This document shows positions 34,089 through 43,964 of a stretch of DNA of 64,000 nt, piece after piece. Origin of the DNA: Candidatus Thalassarchaeum betae. GTDB taxonomy: Archaea; Thermoplasmatota; Poseidoniia; Poseidoniales; Thalassarchaeaceae. The notes below the pieces were generated by a model, which saw only the letters and a list, made by a program, of their open reading frames with translations, was not told where the DNA came from and did no database searches. The stretch spans positions 1 to 64,000 of the forward strand of contig PSPG01000003.1 in assembly GCA_003193925.1 (NCBI GenBank). The letters are read 5' to 3'. A program made the position numbers and the translations under genes. The number at the start of each line of letters is the position of its first letter. The stretch's first letter is position 1.

Positions 34089-34988
34089 ATGGGCGCGCAC
34101 ACGCGGGTGGTGCTGCTTGACCTGCTGGTCGAGCTCTCCGAGTTCGGACACGGCGGCAATCAGGAGATGGTACGGCCACTCGCGGACAGCGGGAGCGTCG
34201 AGGTTCTGCTCCTCACTCCGCAGATGCAATCGCACGAAGCGGGGGAGCGGGCTCAGTCCGAAGGGGAGACGCTTCTGACCGAGGACGACGTTCCGCACTG
34301 GGACGACGATTTCGGCTTCTGGCAGGAGTGCGAGCTGCAGATGGGGGGCAATCCGGTGACGTTCCGCCGCATCGCGATGCCACTGCACGGTGACGATGAG
34401 TTGACTGCACAGTGGTTCAACGGGCTAGGCGTCGATGCGCTCTACTGCGGCGGCTCTCGCCGCAACGTCTCGATATGGGAGGACTGGATGGAGGGCTGCG
34501 CCGCCCTCATGCGAGCCTCGGTGAGCTCTGGCACGCCCACGCTAGGGATCTGCTTCGGCCACCAACTGCTGTGCAAGGCGCTCGGTGCGACCATCACCCG
34601 AGCCGACTCCCTGTCGAACGGGGTCTGGGACCTCGATTTGACAGCCGAGGGCAGAAGCGACCGTCTCTTCCAAGCCAGGCGCACTGGCGCTGACGACTCG
34701 CCCGTAGTCCTGTTCACCCACAAGGACCACGTGGTCACAGTTCCCGACTGCTGCACCCTGCTCGGTAGCACCGAGCACAATCCAGTCACCGCCGTGCGCG
34801 TTTACGACGGGGGGGGCAACGCCCTGCCGTCGTGGGGAGTGCAATTCCACCCAGAGGCTGCGAAGACTCGCGTCGAGCGCGCCTTCGAGTGGGGGCACAT
34901 CACCGAAGAGGAGATGGACTCGTTCCAGCGCGAGCACGACGGAGCCGGCATCCTCGCTTCATTCGCCTCGGTCGTGCTCGAAAACTGA
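34089..34988 (+). CDS. Class I glutamine amidotransferase (GuaA-like domain protein)
   Basis: 299 residues from ATG 34089. It has the nucleophile Cys in LGICFGHQLLCKALGA, FTHKDHV, and the His/Glu pair in VQFHPE, as in stand-alone GATase1 proteins similar to the GMP synthase subunit. The N-terminal 100 residues (LVELSEFGHGGNQ ... GFWQECELQ) are larger than in GuaA's small subunit. Reaction likely glutamine or gamma-glutamyl amide hydrolysis; acceptor unknown. A GC-rich hairpin just downstream could end the transcript. Confidence 0.75.
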   Translation: MGAHTRVVLLDLLVELSEFGHGGNQEMVRPLADSGSVEVLLLTPQMQSHEAGERAQSEGETLLTEDDVPHWDDDFGFWQECELQMGGNPVTFRRIAMPLHGDDELTAQWFNGLGVDALYCGGSRRNVSIWEDWMEGCAALMRASVSSGTPTLGICFGHQLLCKALGATITRADSLSNGVWDLDLTAEGRSDRLFQARRTGADDSPVVLFTHKDHVVTVPDCCTLLGSTEHNPVTAVRVYDGGGNALPSWGVQFHPEAAKTRVERAFEWGHITEEEMDSFQREHDGAGILASFASVVLEN

Positions 34989-34995
34989 AAGCGGT

Positions 34996-35012
34996 CCGCC
35001 CCGTAGGGGCGG
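34996..35012. terminator. GC-rich hairpin between the GATase and pyrophosphatase genes
   Basis: A perfect 7-bp stem (34996-35002 with 35006-35012) around a 3-base loop, 8 bases after the upstream stop. No long T-run follows, so termination is plausible but unproven. Confidence 0.4.
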
Positions 35013-35027
35013 GGCCATTGGATTTGG

Positions 35028-35035
35028 ATTATAAG
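35028..35035 (+). promoter_or_regulatory. TATA box of the pyrophosphatase gene
   Basis: attataag, centred about 30 nt upstream of the GTG start at 35062, so the predicted leader is only a few bases. Confidence 0.55.
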
Positions 35036-35061
35036 CGGGCCTTTGGTCGACGGGGCGACAG

Positions 35062-37125
35062 GTGAGTAGTGTGATTGAGAACATCCAGGAGATTGGAGTG
35101 GGCACAGCATTAGTCGGACTGCTGATTGCATTCGTGCTGTACAAGAAAATCAACAAGACCGAAATCAGCAATCCGATCGTCGCAGACATCACTCAGCAGA
35201 TTCAGGACGGAGCTATGACCTTCCTGAGGGCCGAATACAGGTACCTAGCCATCTTCATCGCAATTGTGGCTGCGGCGCTTTACGCCAACCCGAGCACCGA
35301 GCCGGAGACCGCTGTCGCGTTCCTCGCTGGCGCCGCGGCCAGCGTTGCCGCTGGATTCAGCGGTATGCGCGCGGCTACCAGCGCCAATGGGCGCACCGCG
35401 ATGGCCGCAGCCGAAGGCGGGCAGCCTGCCGCGCTGGCCGTGGCCTACAACGGTGGGGCTGTGATGGGCCTGTCCGTCGGTGGCCTCGGACTGCTAGGAA
35501 TCTCCGTGATGGCGATGTGGCTGGGCACCGGAGACGCCATCCAGAACGTCGCTGGCTTCGGGATGGGGGCTTCGTCCATCGCGCTGTTCGCGCGCGTGGG
35601 CGGGGGTATCTTCACCAAGGCGGCCGACGTCGGTGCCGACCTAGTTGGCAAGGTCGAGGTTGGAATCCCTGAGGATGATCCCCGCAACCCCGGTGTCATC
35701 GCCGACAACGTCGGTGACAACGTCGGTGACGTCGCAGGAATGGGCGCTGACATCTTCGAGTCCTTCGTCGGCTCGATCATCGCCGCTATGATCATCGCGC
35801 AGGCCTCGGGCATGCACGAGCACTACGTCCTCCTGCCGATCTTCCTCGGCTTCGTCGGGTACGCTGCGAGCATCATCGGCATCTTCAGCATGGAGCTGAT
35901 GAAGGGCGGCGATGCCGCTGCGGCCCTACGAAACACCACCTTCATCGGCGCTGGACTGTTCTGGGTCGCTGGCTGGTTCGGAATCGGTGAAATCGGGCTA
36001 GAGACCGGCACTGACCCGATGATTGCCGTGATTATCGGCAGCATAGTCGGTATCCTGATTGGACTCGTGACCGAGTACTACACGGGAATCGAGGACGTCC
36101 TCGGTGTCTCGACCAGGGCAATCCCGCACATCGCCGAGATGTCCAAGACCGGTCCTGCTACCAACGCCATAGCCGGCCTCTCGGTCGGGATGCAGTCGAC
36201 CTTCATCCCCATCCTCCTCATCTCCCTCGGCATCTTCGGCGCCAACCACTACATGGGTGGCGGCGATCCCGGCCTCTATGGAATCGCAATGGCCGCCATG
36301 GGCATGCTCGCGACCGTCGGCGTCACGATGACTGTAGACGCCTACGGGCCCGTGGCAGACAACGCCGGAGGGATCTCGGAGATGAGCAAGCTCGGCTCGG
36401 ACGTCCGCGAAATCACCGACGGACTCGACAGCATCGGCAACACCACTGCCGCCATCGGCAAGGGATTCGCAATCGGCTCGGCCGCTCTGACCGCTCTGGC
36501 CCTGTTCGCCGCCTTCAAGACCTCGAGCGGCCTCACGGCCGCTGACCTCAGCCTGACCGAGCCGATAGTTGTAATCGGGCTACTGATCGGTGGCTCGCTG
36601 CCGTTCGTCATCGCAGCGATGACGATGACCAGCGTCGGAAAGGCAGCCGGTGAGATGGTCAACGAGATTCGTCGCCAGTTCCGCGAGATCGACGGCCTGC
36701 TGGAGGGCAGAGAGGGCGTCAAACCGGACAGCGCCCGGTGCGTCGAGATCTCGACCCAGGCCGCGCTCCGCGAGATGGTGGCCCCGGGACTGACAGCGAT
36801 TGCTGCTCCTGTAATCGTCGGAACAGTACTAGGCGCAGCAGCCCTAGGCGGGCTTCTGGCTGGGGCCCTCGTGACCGGTGTACTGATGGCGCTCTTCATG
36901 GCCAACGCCGGCGGCGCTTGGGACAACGCGAAGAAGGCCATCGAACAGGGTCGCATCGAGGGTGCCGCGAAGGGCGATGCTTCTCACGATGCGGCGATCA
37001 TCGGCGACACTATCGGCGACCCGTTCAAGGACACCAGCGGGCCTTCGCTGAACATCCTGATCAAGCTGATGTCGATCGTCGCGGTCGTGATAGCCCCAGG
37101 GCTGACCCTCACAGGAATGCTCTGA
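35062..37125 (+). CDS. hppA: Membrane-bound ion-translocating pyrophosphatase
   Basis: 687 residues, about 16 TM helices. It hydrolyses pyrophosphate and pumps H+ or Na+. The substrate loop [28 protein letters not shown] is present with acidic clusters, as are GADLVGK and [13 protein letters not shown] near the end. Residues [14 protein letters not shown] carry Ala and Gly where K+-independent enzymes have Lys and Thr, which points to the K+-dependent class; this rests on known signature rules. A GTG start close to the TATA box suggests near-leaderless transcription. It may save energy from biosynthetic pyrophosphate. Confidence 0.95.
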   Translation: MSSVIENIQEIGVGTALVGLLIAFVLYKKINKTEISNPIVADITQQIQDGAMTFLRAEYRYLAIFIAIVAAALYANPSTEPETAVAFLAGAAASVAAGFSGMRAATSANGRTAMAAAEGGQPAALAVAYNGGAVMGLSVGGLGLLGISVMAMWLGTGDAIQNVAGFGMGASSIALFARVGGGIFTKAADVGADLVGKVEVGIPEDDPRNPGVIADNVGDNVGDVAGMGADIFESFVGSIIAAMIIAQASGMHEHYVLLPIFLGFVGYAASIIGIFSMELMKGGDAAAALRNTTFIGAGLFWVAGWFGIGEIGLETGTDPMIAVIIGSIVGILIGLVTEYYTGIEDVLGVSTRAIPHIAEMSKTGPATNAIAGLSVGMQSTFIPILLISLGIFGANHYMGGGDPGLYGIAMAAMGMLATVGVTMTVDAYGPVADNAGGISEMSKLGSDVREITDGLDSIGNTTAAIGKGFAIGSAALTALALFAAFKTSSGLTAADLSLTEPIVVIGLLIGGSLPFVIAAMTMTSVGKAAGEMVNEIRRQFREIDGLLEGREGVKPDSARCVEISTQAALREMVAPGLTAIAAPVIVGTVLGAAALGGLLAGALVTGVLMALFMANAGGAWDNAKKAIEQGRIEGAAKGDASHDAAIIGDTIGDPFKDTSGPSLNILIKLMSIVAVVIAPGLTLTGML

Positions 37126-37180
37126 GAGCGCCATACCTGTCTGCGTCAGTCTCATGACTGACGGCAGGGACGGCTTACTC

Positions 37181-38134
37181 ATGCGCGCGGCGCTGAGTAT
37201 GGCCCTGTCGGTCCTGCTGATGGCCACCGCGCTATCCGGCTGCACGAGCATCAGCGGTATCGTCGGGGGCTCTGATTCCGTCGAAGTCCCAGTTTGGGAG
37301 GTCGGCGATTGGTGGCTGTACACCTTCTCGACTCCAGACTACACCGACGACACGGCCCGACTGGTCGTCGCCTCCGTCAGCGAGGAGGACAACTCCTCCT
37401 ACATGCTTGCCATCTCGAGTCTGAGCGAGGCTCGCAGGCACGCGGTGCTGAATCACAACCCGTTCCTCGGCAGGATGACCCATGAGGACCTGAGCGCGTA
37501 CGAGAACGGCGTTGCCCGGACTGTGATGGACTTCCCATTGGATGAGGACAAGACATGGGAATTCACGCTGTTCTCCACCGAATGGAGCTCCAGTGTCAGG
37601 GGCGTCTCCGGGAACTCGGTGACCATCGGCGCTTTCGCGGATGACGGCTCCCAACTCGAATACGTCTACGACGGGGACGTCGGCTTCTTCTCGGCCTTCT
37701 TCTGGACCGACGCCTCCGGTGTCGAGCAGATGCGGATGATGCTCGCCGACAGCGGCGAAGGGCATACTGGCGACGTCTACTTCGTCCGCGGCGGCGACCT
37801 GTACTCTGACGAGTGGGAGGACACCGGGCCGGATATCGAGATCCGTGACACCTTCTTCGTCGGTGACCATCCCTCAGACGGCGAGTGGGACGAGATGATC
37901 TACTTCCTCGACGCCGAGTGCGGCGGGGGCTCCTCCAGCATCACCCTGACACTGCGGGACCATGCCTCGCTCTCCGCCCTCGAGAGGATCTGGGGACCGG
38001 GCGCCAGCGAGAGCGGCACTCTCGGCACCATCCCCTACCCCAGTGAGGAGTACACGCTGACTCTGACTTTCACCGGAAACACGTACCTGCGGCTCATGAT
38101 AGCAGGCGGGATAACCAGTTCTTGGAGCCTCTAG
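37181..38134 (+). CDS. Lipoprotein, unknown
   Basis: 317 residues from ATG 37181 (ATG 37154 adds nine). The signal peptide ends in ATALSGC, a lipobox, so the protein is probably surface-anchored. The mature part is rich in acidic residues and beta-strand-like segments (VPVWEVGDWWLYTFSTPD, ENGVARTVMDFPLDEDKTWEF) with no recognisable catalytic motif. Similar architecture is common for surface lipoproteins of this group. Short intergenic distance to hppA. Confidence 0.6.
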   Translation: MRAALSMALSVLLMATALSGCTSISGIVGGSDSVEVPVWEVGDWWLYTFSTPDYTDDTARLVVASVSEEDNSSYMLAISSLSEARRHAVLNHNPFLGRMTHEDLSAYENGVARTVMDFPLDEDKTWEFTLFSTEWSSSVRGVSGNSVTIGAFADDGSQLEYVYDGDVGFFSAFFWTDASGVEQMRMMLADSGEGHTGDVYFVRGGDLYSDEWEDTGPDIEIRDTFFVGDHPSDGEWDEMIYFLDAECGGGSSSITLTLRDHASLSALERIWGPGASESGTLGTIPYPSEEYTLTLTFTGNTYLRLMIAGGITSSWSL

Positions 38135-38397
38135 AGGTAATCGAGCAGGTGGTCCGAGCCACCGACGAACACGGGCTCCTCGCCCCTGAGGTCGAACAAG
38201 ATCGGAACCGTGCGGTGCTTGGTCTCAGCGACTACGGCCTCCCTCAGACCCTCGTGACGATCGAGGTTGACCTCCGTGTAACTGAGGCCGTGCGCCTCCA
38301 GCGTCCTCGTAGCGAGAGTGCAGTACGGGCAGACAGTCTGACTGAAGAACAGGAAGTCCGTATCTGCGGACTCAAGGTACTCACGTACTCGTGACAA
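38131..38397 (-). CDS. Glutaredoxin-like protein
   Basis: 88 residues. It has the thioredoxin-fold redox motif QTVCPYCTLATRTL, followed by VPILFDLRGEEPVFVGGSDHLLDYL with the cis-Pro and Gly-Gly-Ser-Asp of glutaredoxins. The start is unclear; TTG at 38397 is the only in-frame candidate close to the domain edge. It overlaps the stop of the protease-MFS gene by 17 bases, so it is probably translated after it. Confidence 0.8.
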   Translation of the reverse strand: MSRVREYLESADTDFLFFSQTVCPYCTLATRTLEAHGLSYTEVNLDRHEGLREAVVAETKHRTVPILFDLRGEEPVFVGGSDHLLDYL

Positions 38398-41300
38398 CGG
38401 CCTCGTCCTCCTCGTACCATGCCTCCGGCCGCTCTCCGAAGTCGCCATCGAACTCGTCCTCGCCATCACCGAAGCGGCCCTCGAGGACCCTGTCGACCTC
38501 ATCGGGATCGATGAACCATAGCAGTATCACCGTGAACAGGGTTAGCGCTGCTCCTATGTACAGCGAGGTGGTGTAGTCGAACCTCTGTATCATCTCGCCT
38601 GCGAACAGGTAGGCGAACACCGCCGAGAGGTTGAACATCGACATGTAGGCGGTGAACTGGGTCCCGCCGGCCTTGCTGAAGGTCAGCCTCATCGCGACAG
38701 CTATGATGCAGATCCAAGCGATGCCGTTGACGATGGAGCGGGCGCAAAGGTACGTGGTCATCACCGCAGTATTCGTCCAGTAGTCCGAGAGAAGCGCCAT
38801 TCCGGCGTTTGCCAAGGCTAGGAATGTGAAGCCGACCATAGCGACCTCCCTGACGCCAAACTTGTCCCCGATTATGCCTCCGATGATCTGTCCGAGCATC
38901 ATGAAGGCGATGACGATGCCACCCATGGTGACGTTGTACTTCGTCTGCGACCAGCTGGCCTCGTTGATGAAGATGTCAACCACTATCGGGTCGGTGAAGA
39001 GGTATAGTTCGGCCAGCAGGCACAGGAAGATGAGCAGGAAGGAAGAGCGGGTGGAGAAACCCTGGACGATGTAGTAGGCGGTACTGGAGACGTTCCTCTT
39101 CGACGATCTCGACATGAAGAAGAACGGATTGGGGACATCCGGTAGGGATACACCGAGCCACTCTGCGATGAGGAGTAGGGCGGTCAGGGCGAAACTGACC
39201 TTAGTGAACAGGAGGAACGGGCCTCCGATTGCGCCGTACGTCGCGTTGGTCGAAACTAGGTGGAGGATAGCGAACGCACCGCCGATGAGCAGGGCCACTA
39301 TGCTCACCCAAAGCAGTGCCGCGGGGAGGCTGACATTGTCCCGATACAGGTTGGTGGCTACCCATCTCGCCCTGTTGAAACGGGGGTCCTCGTCCCCATC
39401 CCAAGGCAGTGCGATCTCGGCCTCTGGATCTTCCTCCGACTCCTCCTCCTGGGTCCACCAGAGGTCCTCCTGGCCTTCCTCTGGCTTGCTCCAAGGGAAC
39501 AGCCTGTCCCCGGGCCTCTCGCGCAGGAACAGCGGCATCAACATGATGAGAAGCAGCACAGGCAGTTGGACCATGATCGCTGACTTGATGCCGAAGGGGA
39601 CGACCAGCATCCCGAGGACCGCCCCTCCGAATATGATGCCGCCGCGCTTGGCGGCGAACATGAAGCCGTTCGCCTTGGCGACCTCGTGGGGCTCTAGCAC
39701 ATCGACGGCGAGAGCGTCTACGCTGACGTCCTGCAAGGACGAGAACAGGTTGTGGACGAACAGCAGTATGGTAACGAGTCCGATTGAGGCGTTGAGGTCG
39801 GGCACGAAGAGCAGGGTGGATAGGGAGACCACCATCCCGGTCTGGGCGAATAGGATCCACGGGCGCCTGATTCCGTATGCTGGGAATCGAATTAGGTCAA
39901 TCATGGGGCCCCAGATGAACTTGAACGTCCAAGGCAGGGCGATAGTCGCGAACAGTATGGCGATCTGCTCGGGCGAGGCCCCGTTGTCGACGAGGTAGGC
40001 GACGAAGGCCACGTAGGTGAACCCGGACGGCAGTCCCTGGGCGACGTACAGCACGCACAGAGAGACGAAGCGCCTCATCGTGCTCTCTGTGAGCGAATTG
40101 CCTTCTTTCCATGATCGCCGGCCTGCTCTGAGAACTTCCGGGATGCGTGCCGGGCTGTAGGCCCTGATGTCGAACTCTCCGTCTTCGCCGTCTGAGGATG
40201 AGAGGGCGGAGAGGAACTTCCGGTCCCAGCGCTCATTGATCATGATGTAACCAAGCAAGGCCAAGATCATCACGAATGGAATGAAGAAGACGTAGGAGCC
40301 AATAGAAACCAAGCCGACTGCGGCGCCAACGGCCGACATCTCATCGATGAGGATGACCCTGCGGGCATCTACCGGGGAGATGCTGTCATCGGACATGACC
40401 AGCCTGGCGTAGATGGTGGTGTTGCCCGACTGCTCGTGCGGGTCGAGCTTGATGCGCCAACTTGCCCAGTCCCCGTTCTTGGACAGGTCGGCAGCCCCCT
40501 GCCACTCCCCCCCTCCAACCTTTACCTCAACGAGGCCGGTTCCGGGTGCGGCACCTGATGCAGTCCCGGCGATGTAGCTCTCGTTGCCGATCTCCTGCAG
40601 CGTGACGACGTCCATCGAGACGTTTAGCGAGCGGTCTATGCTGCCAGCCGCCTCGACGAAGGCCACCGGGTCGGCCTGACCGTAACCGAACTCGTTGTCA
40701 GGTCGAGATTCGAGCAGGCTGCAGTCGTTGAATCCGGGGTCGTCCAGCAATGCGATCTCCCGCTCTATCGAGTGGGCCCCGATGATGTCCTTGAACTCGG
40801 TCGGGGTCATGTCCGGATTGGCCTGCATCATCAGCGCGGCTATTCCTGCCATCAGCGGTGTGGCCATGCTGGTGCCGGACTTGCTGGTGTAGCCGTCCTT
40901 AGTGGCTGCATCGGGGGCCATGATGTTCGAGCCTATCGTGGCGACATCTGGCTTCACTCGCAAATCGGAGGTGTAGCCCCTGCTGCTGTAAATGGCGAGG
41001 CTGAGGTCCTTGTCCAGGCTAGCCACCGTAACGGGCAGTCGGGCGTCGCCCGGGCTGTCGATGGTGTTGCAGCCTGCGAGGGTGGCACCGCCGAACTCGT
41101 TGCCCGCGGACAGCGTGGTGATGATGCCGGCCTCGACCACCATGTCCATCTGGCGGCTCCAGGCAGAGTTGCCGTCGTTGTCGACGTGGATCTCGAACTG
41201 CTGCTCGCCGAGCGAGGAGGTGAGGATGTCGATGCCATGACCACCATCCCACTGACGATCCTTGTTGTCGATAGCCCACTGGGCACCCTGCATGATGTCC

Positions 41301-42205
41301 TCGATGTCGCCGTCGCAGCACGACAGGATGTTGATCAGGAATGCTCCCGGTGCTGCTCCGATGTAGCGTAGCCCGGTGCTGGGGTCGGTCTGACCTCCTC
41401 CCGTTCCAGCAGCGATGCCGGCAACATGGCTGCCATGGTCACTGGAGTCGTAGGACTCAGCCGGATCTTGCTCCGCGTCGGTTATCACGGCGTCGAAGAA
41501 GGCGATGATCTTCGGGTCACAGTCGGCTGGTATTGGGTCGGGGTTGGGGTCTAGTGGATCAGGTGGGTCATCGAGGCAGGTGAACGGGTCGTCGTCCATG
41601 TCGTTGAGGCCCTCATGGTCACCGCGAATCCCGGTGTCTAGGATCGCGATCACCGAGCCGGTGCCATCGAGGCCGAGTTCGGTCCAGACCTGGTCGACCC
41701 CTAGGGTCGGGACGGCTTCGTGCATGTTCGGCTCGGCCAGGCCGAGGTCCTCGACCATCACGACCCCGGGAAGGGCGCGGACGCCTTTGGGGTCGAGGAG
41801 CGCTGCGAAGGGGACCGTGGCAGCGAACAGGTCGAGGTACTTGGCCCGGAACGTGACCTCGGCGCCAAGCCGCTCGAGGACCCTGACGTCGGCGTCGGTA
41901 GGATGGTGGTCGTAGTCGACGAACACCCTGGCGCTCCCGGCCGGTGCTCGGCGCCACCAGTCCTGCTGGACGTCAGCCGGCTGCTCGAGCAGCCACTCGA
42001 GCCTGTCATCCAGTTGGTTGGCGTCCTTGTCGCGGCTCCAGTAGAGCCACCAGTAGGCATGGATGTCGGATTCCACCGAGGCACTCCAGTTGCCGTCTGC
42101 GTCGAATCCGCCGCGCCCGTCCTCGGCCATTATGGTCGATGAGGCGAGTGGCAGCAGGAACAGCAGGACGACTGCTGAGGCCAACGCTGCACGCCGTCCT
42201 GCCAT
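38381..42205 (-). CDS. Subtilisin-like protease fused to an MFS permease
   Basis: One continuous 1274-residue frame from ATG 42205. Residues 1-27 are a signal peptide. A subtilase domain follows with Asp190 (AILDTGIRGD), His257 (SDHGSHVAG), Asn369 (SAGNE) and Ser446 (SGTSMATPL). After a beta-rich segment comes a TM helix (about 632-656) and a linker. From about 710 to 1245 there are twelve TM helices of an AmpG-like MFS permease (LYVAQGLPSGFTYVAFV, RRPWILFAQTG), with a long acidic cytosolic loop (DLWWTQEEESEEDPEAEIA) between helices 6 and 7. The protease would face outside, so this could cut extracellular protein and import the products. No stop or good internal start is seen at the junction. 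Two separate genes joined by a lost stop is the alternative. Confidence 0.8.
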   Translation of the reverse strand: MAGRRAALASAVVLLFLLPLASSTIMAEDGRGGFDADGNWSASVESDIHAYWWLYWSRDKDANQLDDRLEWLLEQPADVQQDWWRRAPAGSARVFVDYDHHPTDADVRVLERLGAEVTFRAKYLDLFAATVPFAALLDPKGVRALPGVVMVEDLGLAEPNMHEAVPTLGVDQVWTELGLDGTGSVIAILDTGIRGDHEGLNDMDDDPFTCLDDPPDPLDPNPDPIPADCDPKIIAFFDAVITDAEQDPAESYDSSDHGSHVAGIAAGTGGGQTDPSTGLRYIGAAPGAFLINILSCCDGDIEDIMQGAQWAIDNKDRQWDGGHGIDILTSSLGEQQFEIHVDNDGNSAWSRQMDMVVEAGIITTLSAGNEFGGATLAGCNTIDSPGDARLPVTVASLDKDLSLAIYSSRGYTSDLRVKPDVATIGSNIMAPDAATKDGYTSKSGTSMATPLMAGIAALMMQANPDMTPTEFKDIIGAHSIEREIALLDDPGFNDCSLLESRPDNEFGYGQADPVAFVEAAGSIDRSLNVSMDVVTLQEIGNESYIAGTASGAAPGTGLVEVKVGGGEWQGAADLSKNGDWASWRIKLDPHEQSGNTTIYARLVMSDDSISPVDARRVILIDEMSAVGAAVGLVSIGSYVFFIPFVMILALLGYIMINERWDRKFLSALSSSDGEDGEFDIRAYSPARIPEVLRAGRRSWKEGNSLTESTMRRFVSLCVLYVAQGLPSGFTYVAFVAYLVDNGASPEQIAILFATIALPWTFKFIWGPMIDLIRFPAYGIRRPWILFAQTGMVVSLSTLLFVPDLNASIGLVTILLFVHNLFSSLQDVSVDALAVDVLEPHEVAKANGFMFAAKRGGIIFGGAVLGMLVVPFGIKSAIMVQLPVLLLIMLMPLFLRERPGDRLFPWSKPEEGQEDLWWTQEEESEEDPEAEIALPWDGDEDPRFNRARWVATNLYRDNVSLPAALLWVSIVALLIGGAFAILHLVSTNATYGAIGGPFLLFTKVSFALTALLLIAEWLGVSLPDVPNPFFFMSRSSKRNVSSTAYYIVQGFSTRSSFLLIFLCLLAELYLFTDPIVVDIFINEASWSQTKYNVTMGGIVIAFMMLGQIIGGIIGDKFGVREVAMVGFTFLALANAGMALLSDYWTNTAVMTTYLCARSIVNGIAWICIIAVAMRLTFSKAGGTQFTAYMSMFNLSAVFAYLFAGEMIQRFDYTTSLYIGAALTLFTVILLWFIDPDEVDRVLEGRFGDGEDEFDGDFGERPEAWYEEDEAVVTST

Positions 42206-42255
42206 GGGCAGGACGAAAGTGGGGTGGTGTTTGAGACTTAGGTCGTCATCAGTCG

Positions 42256-43125
42256 TCAACTGACCTTCATTCCCTGATTGTCGTAGTCCCACTCGATGAC
42301 TTCCCAGCCGGCCTCCTCGACCGCGGAAACCGCTGTACTGACGCCCGTCGGGGAGCATAGCAGGCCCACTGAGCCACCGCCGCCTGCGCCCAAAGCCTTC
42401 CAAGCCACCGCCGAGCCCGCCTCCAGAAGGGGGTCAATCACGCCTCGAAACGGGTCGTGGATCGCCGGATCCAGCATGTCGACTCCCTTGCAGACCTCAT
42501 TGAGGGCATGGACCACGAGTTCGCGCCGATCGCGTTGAAGCCCCTCGGCCATGGTTCGTGCGGCCCCTCTGATGAGATGCAGGCCGCCGATCACCGACTC
42601 GTCGCCCTGATCGTAGCGCTCCCAGACCCCGGAGTGCATGTCTCCTGAGGTGTGCTCGATTCCCGTATAGGCGATGACGAAGTGCTTGCGCAGCCAGTTC
42701 CTCGCCGAGCGCATCGGCTCGAACGGCATCTCCTCGACCTCGTCGCCGAGGAAGAGCAGGTGGTTGAATCCACCATGTGCGGCGGCCCACTGGTCCTGCC
42801 TGCCGCCGCGGTTCTCGAGCAGGGCCTCGAACTGGAAGGCGAGCTCGGCGATGTCCTCAGGGCTCTTGTCGCCACCGGCGATGGTCGCAATCAGTCCGAC
42901 GTTCATCGCCCCGCTCGTCCCGAGGCCCGATCCCGTCGGCATGTCGCTGCTGTACTCGACCCGTATCCGCCCGTCCGCGTCCTTCTCCATGATGCTCCGG
43001 ATGTATCGATTGATGGCGAAGTTGACGACCTCGCCCCCGAAATCGCCGCTGTACGGCTGGACGTCGGTCCAGCCTCCTGCGAGGTCGACGCGTACGGGAA
43101 CCACCACTTCCACGCGTTCCGCCAT
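42256..43125 (-). CDS. GHMP sugar kinase (HddA-like)
   Basis: 289 residues from ATG 43125. It has VPVRVDLAGGWTDVQPYS, typical of D-glycero-D-manno-heptose 7-phosphate kinase and fucokinase C-domains, then the phosphate loop PTGSGLGTSGAMNVG, NRGGRQDQWAAAHGG, and the C-terminal ALGAGGGGSVGLL. It phosphorylates a sugar or sugar phosphate, perhaps for glycan or nucleotide-sugar synthesis; the exact substrate is uncertain. Divergent from ribB. Confidence 0.82.
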   Translation of the reverse strand: MAERVEVVVPVRVDLAGGWTDVQPYSGDFGGEVVNFAINRYIRSIMEKDADGRIRVEYSSDMPTGSGLGTSGAMNVGLIATIAGGDKSPEDIAELAFQFEALLENRGGRQDQWAAAHGGFNHLLFLGDEVEEMPFEPMRSARNWLRKHFVIAYTGIEHTSGDMHSGVWERYDQGDESVIGGLHLIRGAARTMAEGLQRDRRELVVHALNEVCKGVDMLDPAIHDPFRGVIDPLLEAGSAVAWKALGAGGGGSVGLLCSPTGVSTAVSAVEEAGWEVIEWDYDNQGMKVS

Positions 43126-43173
43126 CGAACACAGCAAATCTCCGACCCATGAGAAGGATTCGGTCTGCGACCG

Positions 43174-43181
43174 AAAATAAC
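43174..43181 (+). promoter_or_regulatory. TATA box of the riboflavin operon
   Basis: aaaataac, centred about 30 nt before the ribB ATG at 43208, giving a leader of about four bases. It probably drives ribB and the three genes after it. Confidence 0.5.
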
Positions 43182-43207
43182 GGGTAGGTAAGGCCCCTCC
43201 GCCCTAC

Positions 43208-43921
43208 ATGGCCTCCGGTGTGGATCGAGCCATCGCCGCATTCGTCGCCGGTGAGCCAGTCATGGTGTTCGACTCAGCCTTCAGGGAGCGGGAGACCGAC
43301 CTGCTGTGGCCCGCGGACGCCGCGACGCCGGAGGTCATGCGGACTCTGCGCAAAGACTGCGGCGGCCTGCTGTTCCTCGCTATCGGAAACGAGATCGGCG
43401 AGCTCTTCGGGCTGCCATGGCTGCAGGACATCCATTCGCACCCTGCGCTGGTCAAGGAGAACCCGGTGCTCGCCGATCTCGTGACCAACGACCTGCAGTA
43501 CGACACGCGCTCTGCATTCACAGTCTCACTGAACCACAGGGACACGTACACCGGAATCACCGACCGCGACCGCGCCCTGACCACCCGCAGATTCGGCGAA
43601 CTGACCGGTGAACTGCTCGCCAGTGGGGCGGACGGTGAGGCTGCGCGAGCCGCACTCGGCGCCGAGTTTCGCACCCCCGGGCACATCCCAGTGTGCCGAG
43701 AGTCCCGGCAGGGGCTCAGGACGCGACAGGGGCACACCGAGCTGGCCGTCTCGATAGCGCGGCTCTCCGGGCACTCGCCGTGCACCATCGGCGCCGAAAT
43801 GCTGCAGCCGGACGGCGACGGCGCTCTGGCTGTCGAGGATGCCCGCGAATACGCCCGCAAGCGTGGCATACCGATGATCACCGGGGCAGACATACTCGAG
43901 GCGCTTGGGATAGACGAATGA
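43208..43921 (+). CDS. ribB: 3,4-dihydroxy-2-butanone 4-phosphate synthase
   Basis: 237 residues. It converts ribulose 5-phosphate to 3,4-dihydroxy-2-butanone 4-phosphate and formate, the four-carbon piece of riboflavin. It has VMVFDSAFRERETDLL (the acidic loop), DLQYDTRSAFTVSLNHRDTYTGITDRDRALT, FRTPGHIPVCRE and GHTELAVSIARLSG, as in archaeal RibB. It is the first gene of a riboflavin/FAD set; ribL follows 43 bases later. Confidence 0.93.
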   Translation: MASGVDRAIAAFVAGEPVMVFDSAFRERETDLLWPADAATPEVMRTLRKDCGGLLFLAIGNEIGELFGLPWLQDIHSHPALVKENPVLADLVTNDLQYDTRSAFTVSLNHRDTYTGITDRDRALTTRRFGELTGELLASGADGEAARAALGAEFRTPGHIPVCRESRQGLRTRQGHTELAVSIARLSGHSPCTIGAEMLQPDGDGALAVEDAREYARKRGIPMITGADILEALGIDE

Positions 43922-43964
43922 GGCGAAGGATTGAGGCAGGTCTGCGTTTCGGGGGTGTGAGAGC

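Noticed and set aside
40070-40090. Internal start for a separate MFS gene (methionine near residue 710).
   Set aside because: The codon has no ribosome-binding site or TATA box ahead of it and no stop precedes it, so a single frame is the simpler reading; kept as the alternative.
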